From: Actinomycetota bacterium | GTDB lineage: Bacteria > Actinomycetota > Actinomycetes > Streptosporangiales > Streptosporangiaceae | Direction: 5' to 3' | NCBI GenBank assembly: GCA_003164955.1 | Contig: PLRW01000035.1 | Span: 1 to 63,451, forward strand | Length of the DNA: 63,451 bases | In this document: positions 18,444-27,602 of the stretch, in pieces | How the letters are laid out: each line of letters opens with the position of its first letter | How positions within the stretch are numbered: position 1 is the first letter of the stretch | The notes under the pieces: model-generated | Told to the model about the DNA's origin: nothing | The model's input: only the letters and a program-made list of their open reading frames with translations | Database searches by the model: none | Position numbers and translations under genes: made by a program

Positions 18444-19016
18444 ATGAGCGCCAGCGATGAGGCCGAAGAGAGCCGTGCCCGGTTCGAGCGTGATGTCGTG
18501 CCTCAGCTCGGCCAGCTGTATCCCGCCGCCCTGCGGATGACCCGCAACCCGACCGACGCCGAGGACCTGGTCCAGGAGACGACGGTCAAGGCGTACGCGG
18601 CCTTCCATCAGTTCCAGACCGGCACCAACCTCCGGGCCTGGCTGAACCGGATCCTGACCACCACGTTCATCAACGTGTACCGCAAGCGGAAGCGTGAGCC
18701 GCAGCAGGCGCTGGGCGGTGACCTGGCGGACTGGCAGATGTCCGCCGACCGGCTTGCCCCGCCCTCACCCTCGGCGGAGACCGAGGCGCTGGACCGGATC
18801 ACCGACTCCGACCTGCTGAGGGCGCTGCGCGAGCTGCCCGGGGAATTCCGTACCGCGGTCTACCTCGCCGACATCGAGGGCTACCCGTACCGGGAGATCG
18901 CGGAGATGATGGGCACGCCGATCGGCACCGTGATGTCCCGGCTGCACCGCGGCCGCCGGCGGATCCGTGAGCAGGTCACCGAGCATGGCCTAAAGGTCAC
19001 TCCGGCCGATACGTAG
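18444..19016 (+). CDS. ECF RNA polymerase sigma factor, SigR/SigH type
   Basis: A 190-residue ECF sigma factor. Region 2 reads [20 protein letters not shown] and region 4 reads [20 protein letters not shown] followed by [13 protein letters not shown], very like the thiol-oxidative-stress sigma factors SigR (Streptomyces) and SigH (mycobacteria). The ATG at 18444 has a GGAGAG site upstream; a TTG at 18366 would add 26 residues, which matters because SigR is known to have a longer isoform. No RsrA-type zinc anti-sigma gene follows: the next feature is a repeat and then a convergent gene. Its control is therefore unlike that of canonical sigR-rsrA. Confidence 0.88.
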   Translation: MSASDEAEESRARFERDVVPQLGQLYPAALRMTRNPTDAEDLVQETTVKAYAAFHQFQTGTNLRAWLNRILTTTFINVYRKRKREPQQALGGDLADWQMSADRLAPPSPSAETEALDRITDSDLLRALRELPGEFRTAVYLADIEGYPYREIAEMMGTPIGTVMSRLHRGRRRIREQVTEHGLKVTPADT

Positions 19017-19020
19017 TCGT

Positions 19021-19160
19021 CCGGGGGGGCGACCCCCCGATTCCCCCCGCTGCGCTCCGCGCCCCGCTGCGGTACTTCGCCGACCCACCAGCCACTCACC
19101 GGGCACAAGGCCCGGTTCGCTGGGCTGGTAACGATCGCCTCGCCGTAACCACGCAGGTGG
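19021..19160. repeat. Dispersed GC-rich repeat, copy A
   Basis: A single-unit copy. The head hairpin ccgggggggcgacccccc is followed by gctgcgctccgcgccccgctg, then one tail unit starting at 19072 with ggtacttcgccg and ending gccgtaacca. It starts within about five bases of the sigma-factor stop and lies between two convergent gene ends, where its hairpins could end transcription from both sides. Confidence 0.8.
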
Positions 19161-19177
19161 CCGCCTTGCAACGACCG

Positions 19178-19951
19178 TTACTTGGGCTGGAAGCGGATAC
19201 CGCCGTCGAAGCGGACGACCTCGGCGTTCATGTAGTCGTTCTCGATCAGGGCCCGGACAAGCTGGCCGAACTCGGCGGGACGGCCCATGCGCTTCGGGAA
19301 GACGATGGGCGCGGCCAGCTTGGCCTTGAACTCCTCGGCTCCCGGCCCGTCGCCGTAGATGGGGGTGTCGATGATGCCGGGGCAGATCGTGTTGACCCGG
19401 ACACCCACCGCCGCCAGGTCACGCGCGGCCGGCACGGTCATCCCGATGATGCCGCCCTTCGATGCCGAGTAGGCGATCTGGCCGATCTGGCCCTCGATAC
19501 CCGCGACCGACGAGGTGTTGATGACGACACCCCGCTGACCGTCCGCGTCGGCCGGCTCCGTGGCGGCCATGGCGGCCGCCGACAGTCGCATCAGGTTGAA
19601 GGTGCCGATCAGGTTGACCGCGATGACCTTCTGGTAGGCGCCGAGGTCGTGCGGTGTCCCGTCACGCCCGACGGTGCGCGCGGCCCAGGCGATACCCGCG
19701 CAGCTGACGGCGGCCCGCAGCGGGTGCCCGGTGCGGGACGCGACCGCGACCGCGCCGGCGACCGACGCCTCATCGGACACGTCAGTCCGCGCGAACAGCC
19801 CGCCGATGTCGTCGGCGACCGTACGGCCGCGCTCCTCGGACAGGTCGGCGATGACGACCAGCGCTCCCGCCTTGGCCAGCTCGCGAGCGGCCGCTTCACC
19901 GAGGCCGCTCGCACCGCCCGACACGATTGCCGTGGTTCCGTTCAGTTCCAT
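19178..19951 (-). CDS. Short-chain dehydrogenase/reductase, 3-hydroxyacyl-CoA dehydrogenase-like
   Basis: A 257-residue classical SDR. The NAD-binding motif is VSGGASGLGEAAARELA, followed by VIADLSEERG, a conserved SCAGIAWA, and the catalytic S-Y-K set in NTSSVAGIEG and AYSASKGGI. The C-terminus (RMGRPAEFGQLV and VVRFDGGIRF) matches the HSD17B10-like 3-hydroxyacyl-CoA dehydrogenases that act in beta-oxidation of fatty acids or branched amino acids. The ATG at 19951 is preferred over 19975 because it gives the usual N-terminus MELNGTTAIV. Confidence 0.85.
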   Translation of the reverse strand: MELNGTTAIVSGGASGLGEAAARELAKAGALVVIADLSEERGRTVADDIGGLFARTDVSDEASVAGAVAVASRTGHPLRAAVSCAGIAWAARTVGRDGTPHDLGAYQKVIAVNLIGTFNLMRLSAAAMAATEPADADGQRGVVINTSSVAGIEGQIGQIAYSASKGGIIGMTVPAARDLAAVGVRVNTICPGIIDTPIYGDGPGAEEFKAKLAAPIVFPKRMGRPAEFGQLVRALIENDYMNAEVVRFDGGIRFQPK

Positions 19952-20044
19952 GGCGGGAGGATACGCGAGCGTCACCAGTGCCGATAGAGCGGCCTGGGGC
20001 GCCCGTGTCCCCGCCCGCGTTGCTGGCCGCCTGCCGTCGGGGTG

Positions 20045-21379
20045 TCAGGTCAGCTCTTCGTAGGGGAAGCGCTCGGCGAAGGCGGGCCGCAGGTCGGACA
20101 GCCAGGTCGCAGCCGGGTCGAACCGGGCGAAGAAGGGCTGGCCCACCAGTTCCGGCCGCCGGGCCTGGATCAGATGCAGGACGAAAACCTGCTGTCCCGC
20201 TATCTCAGCGACGCCGTCCACGCATACCTTTCCCGGCGTAGCCGACATCGACGGCCCCCGCACCGTCCGGCACAGTCCGGACACGCTCGTGTACGCCTCC
20301 CGGAATATCGCGTGCGCCCGGCTCAGCGGCACGGCGAAATAGTCCTGGGGACCCGTGTCGCGCTCCACGAACATGTAGTAGGGGATCATTCCCATCCGCG
20401 CCTGCGTGCGCCACATGGCCGACCAGGCCCGCGGCGTGTCGTTGATCGTGCGGATCAGCGGGGCCTGGGTCCGGATCACGGCTCCGGTGTCCCGGATCCG
20501 CCGCACCGCTTCGGCGACGAGCGGGGACTCCAGCTCACGGGGGTGGGAAAAGTGCGCCATCAGGGCGAGGCTGCGCCCGGCCACCCGCACCTGCTCGAAC
20601 AGCCGGAGCGTAGCCGAAGCGTCCGGGTCGCTGACGAACCGCTGGGGCCAGTACGCCAGTGACTTGGTGCCGATCCGGATCGACTCCAGCTGCTCCAGCG
20701 CCGGGTCGAGCAGCGGCTCCAGATAGCGGCGCAGTACCGGCTCACCCATGATCATGGGGTCGCCGCCGGTGATCAGGACACTCGTCACCTCGGGATGGGC
20801 GCGCAGGTAAGCCAGCAGCGATCCGGTGTCGTCGCTCGCCATCTTCAGATCCGGCTCGTCGACGAACTGGGCCCAGCGGAAACAGTAGGTGCAGTAGGCG
20901 TGGCAGGTCTGCCCCTGACGGGGGAAGAAGAGCACGGTTTCCGGGTACTTGTGCTGGAGCCCCCGCAGCGGCTCCTCGCCGAGTTCGGGAGTGTTCAGCG
21001 CCAGCTGGCCCGCCGGATGCGGGTTGAGCCGCATCCGGACCTCATGGGCCAGGGCCCGCAGCTCCGCGTCCGGCACGTCAGCCGCCAGAGCCGCGGACAG
21101 GCGGGCCACGTCGGCCTCCGGGAGCATGTCGGGCTGCGGGAATACCAGCCGGTAGATGGGGTCGTCCGGGGCCCGGTCCCAATCGATGAGCTCGTCGGTC
21201 ACGTACGCGTTCGTCCGGAACGGCAGGACGGTCGCGACGGCGCGGACGGCCAGCCTGGTGCTGGCGGGCAGGCCGGCCCGCTGCGTCAGCATGTCCAGGT
21301 GCTTGGCGGTGTAGGCCCGGAACCGGCGCCCCGTGCCGGACTCCTCCTGGGCCGGGATGACGTGCTGGACTGAAGTCAC
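20045..21379 (-). CDS. KamA-family radical SAM protein, lysine 2,3-aminomutase-like
   Basis: A 444-residue radical SAM, PLP-dependent aminomutase-type protein. The iron-sulfur motif CxxxCxxC is CHAYCTYCFRW, followed by the SAM-binding TSVLITGGDPM. A probable PLP lysine occurs in ATPGKVCVDGV. The family converts L-lysine to beta-lysine or acts on related amino acids; the true substrate cannot be read here. No acetyltransferase or EF-P gene that would point to osmolyte synthesis or EF-P modification lies nearby. It is divergent from plsX across about 390 bases. Confidence 0.82.
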   Translation of the reverse strand: MTSVQHVIPAQEESGTGRRFRAYTAKHLDMLTQRAGLPASTRLAVRAVATVLPFRTNAYVTDELIDWDRAPDDPIYRLVFPQPDMLPEADVARLSAALAADVPDAELRALAHEVRMRLNPHPAGQLALNTPELGEEPLRGLQHKYPETVLFFPRQGQTCHAYCTYCFRWAQFVDEPDLKMASDDTGSLLAYLRAHPEVTSVLITGGDPMIMGEPVLRRYLEPLLDPALEQLESIRIGTKSLAYWPQRFVSDPDASATLRLFEQVRVAGRSLALMAHFSHPRELESPLVAEAVRRIRDTGAVIRTQAPLIRTINDTPRAWSAMWRTQARMGMIPYYMFVERDTGPQDYFAVPLSRAHAIFREAYTSVSGLCRTVRGPSMSATPGKVCVDGVAEIAGQQVFVLHLIQARRPELVGQPFFARFDPAATWLSDLRPAFAERFPYEELT

Positions 21380-21773
21380 ACAGCTCCTTCACTGATGCAC
21401 AGCCGACTCGCACCTTTCAAGACGGACATCACCATGAAAAGGTTGATCCTGTTGTGCCCGTTAGCCGCGTGAGCCGGCCCGTGTGCCCTGTGAGCCGACC
21501 CGCGTACTTGTCCCCGTGCTCCCCGTTGGCCGGCCCGTGGGCCGGTGGCCCGTACCTGCCCGCGTACCGCCGTGTTATCAGCGGTAACGCAGCCGGTAGG
21601 GTCGGATGCCGCAGAGCATGATAACGATGGGCCGTCGCCGGCGGCTACAGATACGCGGGAATAGAGAGGTGCCGTGGCCTGCGTCATCCGCCGACCCGCC
21701 GTGGGTACCGGTTCCGGGGTACCCGGCCCGGCCGCCCGCGCGGCGGCCGGCTAAGTCCCGGCCGGGCTTCCCC
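21380..21773. other. Intergenic region between kamA-like gene and plsX; no gene seen
   Basis: About 394 bases hold no convincing gene. There is a GC-rich stretch with repeated words (agccggcccgtg, gccggcccgtgg, and cccgcgtac twice) at about 21470-21580, and the self-complementary ttatcagcggtaacg near 21582. Upstream in-frame starts for plsX exist (GTG at 21669 and ATG at 21627), so part of this may be translated. An rpmF gene, often found before plsX, was not seen. Confidence 0.5.
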
Positions 21774-22874
21774 GTGTCCCAGGATTCCGATTTCACCGAC
21801 GCCGGGCCCGGCGGGCCCGGCGGGGCCGGCTCCCGCCAGGTCGTGGCGGTGGACGCCATGGGCGGCGACCACGCGCCCCGGGAGATCGTGGCCGGAGCGC
21901 TCGCCGCGCAGCGTGAGCACGGGATCCAGATCATCCTGACCGGGCAGCCACAGCCGCTGGCGGCCGAACTCGCCTCGCTCGGTGCCGGTCCCGACGAGAT
22001 CGCGATCGTCCCGGCGGAGGACGTTCTCGGCATGGACGAGGGAGCGCTGGCCATCCGCCGCCGCCCCCGGTCCAGCATCGCGATCGCGTGCCAGATGGTC
22101 CGGCGCGGCCAGGCCACGGCGGTGGTGTCGGCCGGGCCGACCGGCGGGGTGGTCACCACGGCCCGGCTGCGGCTGCGGCCGCTGGCGGGTGGCGCGCGGC
22201 CCGCGCTGGCCGCCGTGCTGCCGACACTGCCCCGCCCCACCGTGCTCATCGACGTGGGCGCGACCGCAGATCCCAAGCCGGAGATGCTGGTCCAGTTCGC
22301 CCAGCTTGGCGTGGCCTACGCGCAGGTCACCCTCGGTATCCAGGCTCCCCGGGTCGGGCTGCTCACCATCGGGGCCGAGCCGGCCAAGGGCAACAAACTC
22401 ACCAGGGACGCGCACGAACTGCTCGCCTCGGGCCCGGCGCACGGAGCTTCCCCGCTTATCTTCGCGGGGAACATCGAAGGCGGTGACCTGATGGCGGGCA
22501 CGGTGGATGTGATCGTCACCGATGGGTTTACCGGAAATGTGGCCCTGAAGACCCTGGAGGGGTCGGTCCGGTTCGCGGCCGCGCAGCTCCGGGAGGCCGT
22601 CACCGCCAACCGGGCGGCCCGTCTCGGTGCCGTCCTGCAGCGCCGCGCGTTCCGGGACATGGCCGAACGGCTCGACGCGGAGACCTACGGCGGCGCCGCG
22701 CTGCTCGGGCTGGGCGGGACCGTCGTCATCGCGCACGGCGCGAGCACGGCCCGGGGTGTGAAATCGGCGTGCGTTCTCGCCCATGACCTGGCCCGCGGCC
22801 AGATCGTGGACAAGATCAGGGAGCGGCTCGGGCCGGGCCGGGCCGGCCACTTCCGGCGCCGTCCGGCCGGGTAG
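21774..22874 (+). CDS. plsX: Phosphate acyltransferase PlsX
   Basis: Converts acyl-ACP to acyl-phosphate, the first step of the PlsX-PlsY route to phosphatidic acid. Conserved motifs are VVAVDAMGGDHAPREIV, AIVPAEDVLGMDEG, AVVSAGPTGGVV, IDVGATADPKPEML, LTIGAEPAKGNKL and VIVTDGFTGNVALK. The GTG at 21774 leaves about 20 residues before the conserved part, which fits the family, although no strong ribosome-binding site precedes it. PlsX homology ends normally. A plsC-type acyltransferase is at 54203, not adjacent. Confidence 0.88.
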   Translation: MSQDSDFTDAGPGGPGGAGSRQVVAVDAMGGDHAPREIVAGALAAQREHGIQIILTGQPQPLAAELASLGAGPDEIAIVPAEDVLGMDEGALAIRRRPRSSIAIACQMVRRGQATAVVSAGPTGGVVTTARLRLRPLAGGARPALAAVLPTLPRPTVLIDVGATADPKPEMLVQFAQLGVAYAQVTLGIQAPRVGLLTIGAEPAKGNKLTRDAHELLASGPAHGASPLIFAGNIEGGDLMAGTVDVIVTDGFTGNVALKTLEGSVRFAAAQLREAVTANRAARLGAVLQRRAFRDMAERLDAETYGGAALLGLGGTVVIAHGASTARGVKSACVLAHDLARGQIVDKIRERLGPGRAGHFRRRPAG

Positions 22875-22937
22875 ACCGCGCGCCACCCGGGCGGTAAATC
22901 AGGAGTTTCCGGTGGACACCGCCGATAGTCTTGACGT

Positions 22938-24680
22938 ATGGCCAATCCCCAGGAACTGCTCGCCCGGCGGGTGCAGGACGGCCTCGCCGCGGCGTTCGGT
23001 GAGGCCTTTTCCGGCACCGACCCGCTGGTCCGGCCGTCGCAGCATGCCGATTTTCAGTCCAACGTGGCCCTGTCGCTGCCCGGCCAGCTGCACCGCCCAC
23101 CGCGGGAGATCGCCGCGGAGCTGGTCCGTTCGCTGCAGATCACCGACATGTGCCTGCCGCCCGAGGTCAGTGGACCGGGCTTCATCAACCTGACGCTGCG
23201 CGACGACTGGATCGCCCGCCAGGCCAGCGAGATGCTGGGCGATGACCGGCTCGGCACCTACCGGGCGGCCGATCCGCAGACCGTCGTGGTCGAATACTCC
23301 TCGCCCAACATCGCGAAGGAAATGCACGTCGGCCACCTGCGGACCACGATCGTGGGCGACGCCATCGCGCGCATCATGGACTTCGCCGGCCACCACGTGA
23401 TCAGGGACAACCACGTCGGGGACTGGGGCACACAATTCGGCATGCTCATCGAGCACCTGCTCGACGTGGGCGAGGATTCGCCCGAGGCCGGGACGCTGCG
23501 GACCGACCCCAATCGGTTCTACCAGGCCGCGCGGGCCGCCTTCGATTCCGATCCGGAATTCGCCGAACGGTCCCGGCAGCGGGTCGTCCTGCTCCAGGGC
23601 GGCGATCCGGTCAGCCTGCGGATCTGGCACGAGCTCGTCGCCCTGTCCATGGACTACCTGCACCGGATGTACAGCCGCCTGCAGGTCTCCCTGACGGACG
23701 AGGACATCCGGGGCGAGAGCTTCTACAACGCGATGCTCCCGGACGTGGTAGCCGACCTGGAGACAGCCGGCATCGCCGTACCCAGCGAGGGCGCGCTGTG
23801 CGCCTTCCCGCCCGGCTTCACCGGCCGCGATGGCAGCCCGCTGCCGGTTATCATCCGCAAGAGCGACGGCGGGTACAACTACTCCAGCACCGACCTGGCC
23901 ACGATTCGCTACCGGGTGGACGATCTGGGCTGTGACCGGGCCATCTACGTGGTCGGCTCGGCTCAGGCGCTGCATTTCCGCATGGTTTTCGCGGTGGCGC
24001 GGCAGGCGGGCTGGATCCCGGAGACGACCAGCTTCGAGCACGCCCAGATCGGCAACGTGCTCGGCACCGACGGCAAGATCCTGCGGACCCGCAGCGGCGA
24101 CTCCATCAAGCTGAGCGCCCTGCTCCAGGAGGGCGTGGACCGGGCTCGCGGCATCCTGGACGAGCTCGAGGCCAGCGCGCAGTTCGACGAGGCGACGCTG
24201 GCGTCCATCGCCGAGGCGGTCGGGATCGGTGCGGTGAAATACGCCGACCTGTCGACGGCCCGCGACAGTGAGTACGTCTTCGACTGGGACCGGATGATCT
24301 CGTTCAAGGGGAACACCGGACCCTACCTGCAGTACGCCACGGCCCGGATCCGGTCGATCTTCCGCCGGGCCGGCCTCGCCCCGGAGCGGGCGACGGGCCC
24401 GGTCGTCATCGCCGAAGAGGCCGAGCGGGGGCTGGCCCTGAAGCTGCTCGGATTCGGTGCGGCCGTCTGGTCGGCGGCCGACGCGGCGCAGCCGCACCGC
24501 CTGTGCGTGTACCTTTTCGAGCTGGCCAGCCTCTTCACCACGTTCTACGAACTATGCCCGGTGCTGAAGGCCGAAGACGAGCCCGTCCGGGCCTCCCGGC
24601 TGGCGCTGTGCGCGCTTACCCTGCGCGTCCTGCTGGGCGGCCTGGACCTGCTCGGCGTCCCGGTCCCGGAGCGGATGTAG
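22938..24680 (+). CDS. argS: Arginine-tRNA ligase
   Basis: Class I synthetase of 580 residues. The N-terminal Add-1 domain is followed by the HIGH-type motif in EYSSPNIAKEMHVGHLRTT, then VGDWGTQFGMLIEH, YNYSSTDLATIRYR, and the C-terminal anticodon-binding domain including NTGPYLQYATARI. The end LLGVPVPERM is the normal ArgS terminus. It lies 63 bases after plsX on the same strand. No KMSKS sequence is obvious, which is common in ArgS. Confidence 0.94.
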   Translation: MANPQELLARRVQDGLAAAFGEAFSGTDPLVRPSQHADFQSNVALSLPGQLHRPPREIAAELVRSLQITDMCLPPEVSGPGFINLTLRDDWIARQASEMLGDDRLGTYRAADPQTVVVEYSSPNIAKEMHVGHLRTTIVGDAIARIMDFAGHHVIRDNHVGDWGTQFGMLIEHLLDVGEDSPEAGTLRTDPNRFYQAARAAFDSDPEFAERSRQRVVLLQGGDPVSLRIWHELVALSMDYLHRMYSRLQVSLTDEDIRGESFYNAMLPDVVADLETAGIAVPSEGALCAFPPGFTGRDGSPLPVIIRKSDGGYNYSSTDLATIRYRVDDLGCDRAIYVVGSAQALHFRMVFAVARQAGWIPETTSFEHAQIGNVLGTDGKILRTRSGDSIKLSALLQEGVDRARGILDELEASAQFDEATLASIAEAVGIGAVKYADLSTARDSEYVFDWDRMISFKGNTGPYLQYATARIRSIFRRAGLAPERATGPVVIAEEAERGLALKLLGFGAAVWSAADAAQPHRLCVYLFELASLFTTFYELCPVLKAEDEPVRASRLALCALTLRVLLGGLDLLGVPVPERM

Positions 24681-24773
24681 CGGTACCGGTACCAGCCAAC
24701 ATTGCGGACGTTCCCAGCCTGCTCCCAGGGAGCGCCGACAGCGGTCCCAGGATGAGGGCCGACACTCAGCGGT

Positions 24774-25370
24774 ATGAACGCATTGTCGCACCATTTCGCG
24801 CGCGATCGCCGCAGGTCCCTGATCTGGGCGATCGGCATTACCCTGGCCCTGCTCCTGGCGGCCGGCGGGGCCCTCGCCGGATCGGCGCTCGGCGGCTCGT
24901 CCGGGCCGTCCCCGGAGGCGGCCACGCTCAACGCGGCGCTGAGCGGCAACGGGACCAGCACGGGAAGCACCCCGGCCGCTCAGGCGCGCGCCAGGGCCGG
25001 CGCCCTCGCCCGGCTGCGCCGCCTCGGCGGCATGTACGGTGAGGCCGCCTTCCGCGGCAAGGACGGGGTGACCCGGACGCTGGCCTTCGAGCGGGGTGTC
25101 GTCACCTCGGCCGGCGCCGACCTGGTGGTCAAGGCGGCCAATGGCACCTCGTGGACCTGGCAGTACACCGGCAGCACGGTCGTGCGCACGGACGGGGCGA
25201 AGGTCAGCCGCTCGGATCTGTCCAGCGGCGAGCACGTCCTGCTGGCCGGCCCGGTGGTGTCCGGCGCGCGCGACGCCCGGCTCGTTTTCATCGCCGCGGC
25301 CAAGCATCCCGCCACGGGCACGGCGCCCGCGCCGTCCCCGTCGGCAAGCGGCCCGGCGTCCGCCAGCTAG
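24774..25370 (+). CDS. Membrane-anchored exported protein of unknown function, paralogue of 25713-26615
   Basis: A 198-residue protein with an N-terminal signal anchor (positively charged RDRRRSL, then IWAIGITLALLLAAGGALA at about 17-35), a low-complexity spacer, and a small beta-rich domain at about 85-180 containing RTLAFERGVVTS, VVKAANGTSW and HVLLAGPVV. The last 20 residues are Pro/Ser/Ala-rich, typical of wall-spanning or glycosylated tails. The domain resembles DUF5666-like folds and aligns with the next protein through LAFERG, AANGS/T and LVFIA. A strong terminator follows at 25388. Function unknown. Confidence 0.75.
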   Translation: MNALSHHFARDRRRSLIWAIGITLALLLAAGGALAGSALGGSSGPSPEAATLNAALSGNGTSTGSTPAAQARARAGALARLRRLGGMYGEAAFRGKDGVTRTLAFERGVVTSAGADLVVKAANGTSWTWQYTGSTVVRTDGAKVSRSDLSSGEHVLLAGPVVSGARDARLVFIAAAKHPATGTAPAPSPSASGPASAS

Positions 25371-25387
25371 GCGGCGCAGGAGGGGAG

Positions 25388-25431
25388 AAAAGCGGTCCCG
25401 GCGGCCATCCAGGCCGCCGGGAATCGCTTTT
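25388..25431 (+). terminator. Rho-independent terminator after the 24774 gene
   Basis: AAAAGCG-gt-CCCGGCGGCC, loop atcca, GGCCGCCGGG-aat-CGCTTTT forms a long stem ending in a T-run. It lies 18 bases after the upstream gene's stop. Confidence 0.85.
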
Positions 25432-25437
25432 CGTAAG

Positions 25438-25559
25438 AATGTGAATTCCCGAACGTATTCATTACGTGCCTGGTCATCCCGCATCGGCCCGATTGCCATC
25501 CGCAGCTTCGGCAAAACGCCCGCTTAGGAATGTGAACTCTCGAACAGACTGCTTACGTG
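25438..25559. repeat. Two 31-bp direct repeats upstream of the second exported-protein gene
   Basis: Copies at 25438-25468 and 25529-25559 match at 24 of 31 positions, both beginning aatgtgaa and ending ttacgtg, 91 bases apart. They fill the region between the terminator and the 25713 gene and may be activator sites; the adjacent OmpR-type regulator is a candidate binder (inference). The remainder of 25371-25712 shows no gene. Confidence 0.65.
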
Positions 25560-25712
25560 GACGCCGATCACGTACCGATCTCGGCGATACCGGTGCACTC
25601 TCATAGCCATGGATATGTACGAGCCGTCCATCGGCTATCCAGAAACCCACTGGCAATCGCAGTCGTACCAGGACGCGCGTGGCGGGCGCAGCGACTTGGG
25701 AAGGAGGCACCG

Positions 25713-26615
25713 ATGATGGGACGCAATCGGCGTGGCCCGGCAGGACGCCGTGGCAGTAACCTTAAGGCGCGCCTCGGCATTGCGACCGCGGTCGTAGTCG
25801 GCGGCGGCGCAATCGGGGCGGTGGCGCTAGCAACAACTAGCCACCCCAGCACAACCGCGGCACAGTCCGCCGGATACAGAAGCAGCTATTCGTCCTACAA
25901 CAACGAGTCATATAACCTCGCTGCAGGTCTTAATGACTTCTCGTGGTCGCAGGCACGTGCCTTTACGTACTTCTCTCACCTCACCAACACCAGTCGCGAG
26001 ACGGAGGTGTGGAACGGCCACAGCAAGCTCGCGTTCGAGCGCGGCACGGTGGTCCTGGCCACGCAGAAGTTCCTGCTCATCCGCGCGGCGAACGGCTCGT
26101 TCAACGTGTGGTGGATCTCCGGCGGCACGAAGGTCACGAACGTGGCCGCCAGCCAGACCGGCACCGCGGCGCTGACCGGCAGCACCTGGGCGGCGAACGC
26201 GGCGATGTCCGGTTCGATGGCCCCGGCGACCGCCGCGCTGACCGGGAACACTACGGCCGCACAGCAGGTGCTCGCACCGACCACGACGACCGTCACGGTC
26301 AACGTCGCCGGCACCAACATCACGGTCTCGGTCACGGTGAAGAACAACGTGGCCACGGTGGCGCAGAACAACACGGTGACCACGCAGCCGGCCCTGACCA
26401 CGATCGGCGGCGTTCAGCGTGGCGACCTGGTGTTCATCGCCGGCTCGCGGGAGCACTGGGCCCTGCACGCCAAGGTCATCCTGATCGAGAAGACCCCGAT
26501 GATCACAACCACGGCGCCGACGACTACCCCCACCACGTCGACCACGACGACTACCCCCACCACCACGACCCCCGCTGCTAGCAGCCCAGTTGGAATCACG
26601 GGTAACAAGAGCTGA
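25713..26615 (+). CDS. Exported Thr/Ala-rich protein of unknown function
   Basis: A 300-residue protein starting at ATG with AAGGAGG six bases upstream. Residues 19-38 form a signal or anchor segment (LGIATAVVVGGGAIGAVALA). The central domain carries KLAFERGTVVLATQKF, LLIRAANGSFNVWW and GDLVFIAGSREHW, so it is a paralogue of the 198-residue protein at 24774. It is interrupted by an Ala/Thr-rich insertion of about 90 residues. The tail is almost pure Thr/Pro/Ser, a probable O-glycosylation region. A hairpin terminator follows at 26662. Function unknown; proximity to a two-component system suggests an envelope or signalling role. Confidence 0.75.
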   Translation: MMGRNRRGPAGRRGSNLKARLGIATAVVVGGGAIGAVALATTSHPSTTAAQSAGYRSSYSSYNNESYNLAAGLNDFSWSQARAFTYFSHLTNTSRETEVWNGHSKLAFERGTVVLATQKFLLIRAANGSFNVWWISGGTKVTNVAASQTGTAALTGSTWAANAAMSGSMAPATAALTGNTTAAQQVLAPTTTTVTVNVAGTNITVSVTVKNNVATVAQNNTVTTQPALTTIGGVQRGDLVFIAGSREHWALHAKVILIEKTPMITTTAPTTTPTTSTTTTTPTTTTPAASSPVGITGNKS

Positions 26616-26661
26616 ATCCAGCACCCCGGGTAACCCGCCCCTGCGGGGAACCACCCAGCCG

Positions 26662-26696
26662 CCCGTGCCATGCCGCTCCCCGCGGCATGGCACGGG
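26662..26696 (+). terminator. Strong hairpin terminator after the Thr-rich protein gene
   Basis: CCCGTGCCATGCCG and CGGCATGGCACGGG form a perfect 14-bp stem with a 7-base loop. It lies 47 bases after the stop and has no clear U-run, as is common for actinobacterial terminators. Confidence 0.75.
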
Positions 26697-26858
26697 CTGT
26701 CGGCGTCGGCAGCGGAAGAAGACGAGGTACGCGGCATGGCGGCAGGCACGGCCGGGCCCACGGCACGGACCTGGAATCATTACGGGCAGGTACCCGTTCG
26801 CGATAGCAGGGGCGCCCGTGGCGACACGGTGGGGCGGGAGAAAAAATGCTGGGACACC

Positions 26859-27602
26859 ATGGCTGAAAGCAAGCACATTCCGAAGGTGCTCGTCGTCGAC
26901 GACGAGCCGAACATCCGCGAACTGGTCCAGGTCGCGCTGAATTTCCACGGCTGTACGGTGCTGACGGCGGCGAGCGGCCAGGCGGCGCTGCGGGACGCCG
27001 AGACCGTCGAACCGGACCTGATCGTGCTCGACGTCATGCTGCCCGATCTCGACGGCTTCGAAGTGTGCCGCCGGCTCCGTGCCCGCGGTAACGACGTGCC
27101 CATCATCTTCCTGACGGCGCGCGACACCTCCTCGGACACCGTGCAGGGGCTGGCTCTCGGCGGTGACGACTATGTGACCAAGCCGTTCTCGGTGGAGGCC
27201 CTGGTGGCCCGGATTCGCGCCGTCCTGCGCCGCGCCGCGCGCCCGGCGGACGAGGCGGCGGAGGACGAAACCGTCCCGCTGCGGGCTGGTGACCTGGAAC
27301 TGGACGAATCGCGCTGGACGGTGCACCGGGCGGGAACGCCGGTCGAGCTGTCGCCGACCGAGTTCCGGCTGCTGGCCTACCTGATGCGGCACCAGGGCCG
27401 CGTCCTCACCCGGGCGCAGCTGCTCGAGAACGTGTGGGGCTGGGACTATGCGGGCCAGTCGCAGATCGTCGAGACGTACGTTAGTTACCTGCGGCGCAAG
27501 CTCGACCCCCTCGGTCCGCCGATCATCCACACTCAGCGCGGTGTCGGGTACACACTGCGGCCGCCGCAACCGGTCCCGGGTCATGCAGAATCGCTTAGAT
27601 GA
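26859..27602 (+). CDS. OmpR/PhoB-type response regulator
   Basis: A 247-residue two-component regulator. The receiver domain (about 9-120) has the acidic pocket VVDDEPN, phosphorylation site LIVLDVMLPDLDGF, the switch Thr in FLTARD and the conserved Lys in YVTKPFS. The C-terminal winged helix (about 145-235) includes LSPTEFRLLAYLMRHQGRV and IVETYVSYLRRKLD. The ATG at 26859 is the first start with homology. The stop overlaps the kinase start (ATGA), so the pair is translationally coupled. Confidence 0.93.
   Translation: MAESKHIPKVLVVDDEPNIRELVQVALNFHGCTVLTAASGQAALRDAETVEPDLIVLDVMLPDLDGFEVCRRLRARGNDVPIIFLTARDTSSDTVQGLALGGDDYVTKPFSVEALVARIRAVLRRAARPADEAAEDETVPLRAGDLELDESRWTVHRAGTPVELSPTEFRLLAYLMRHQGRVLTRAQLLENVWGWDYAGQSQIVETYVSYLRRKLDPLGPPIIHTQRGVGYTLRPPQPVPGHAESLR

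Noticed and set aside
22899..24497. 532-codon minus-strand frame opposite argS
   Set aside because: Typical high-GC antisense shadow of a highly conserved synthetase.
25908..27584. 558-codon minus-strand frame opposite the exported protein and response regulator
   Set aside because: Low-complexity shadow; the plus-strand genes have strong ribosome-binding sites and family motifs.
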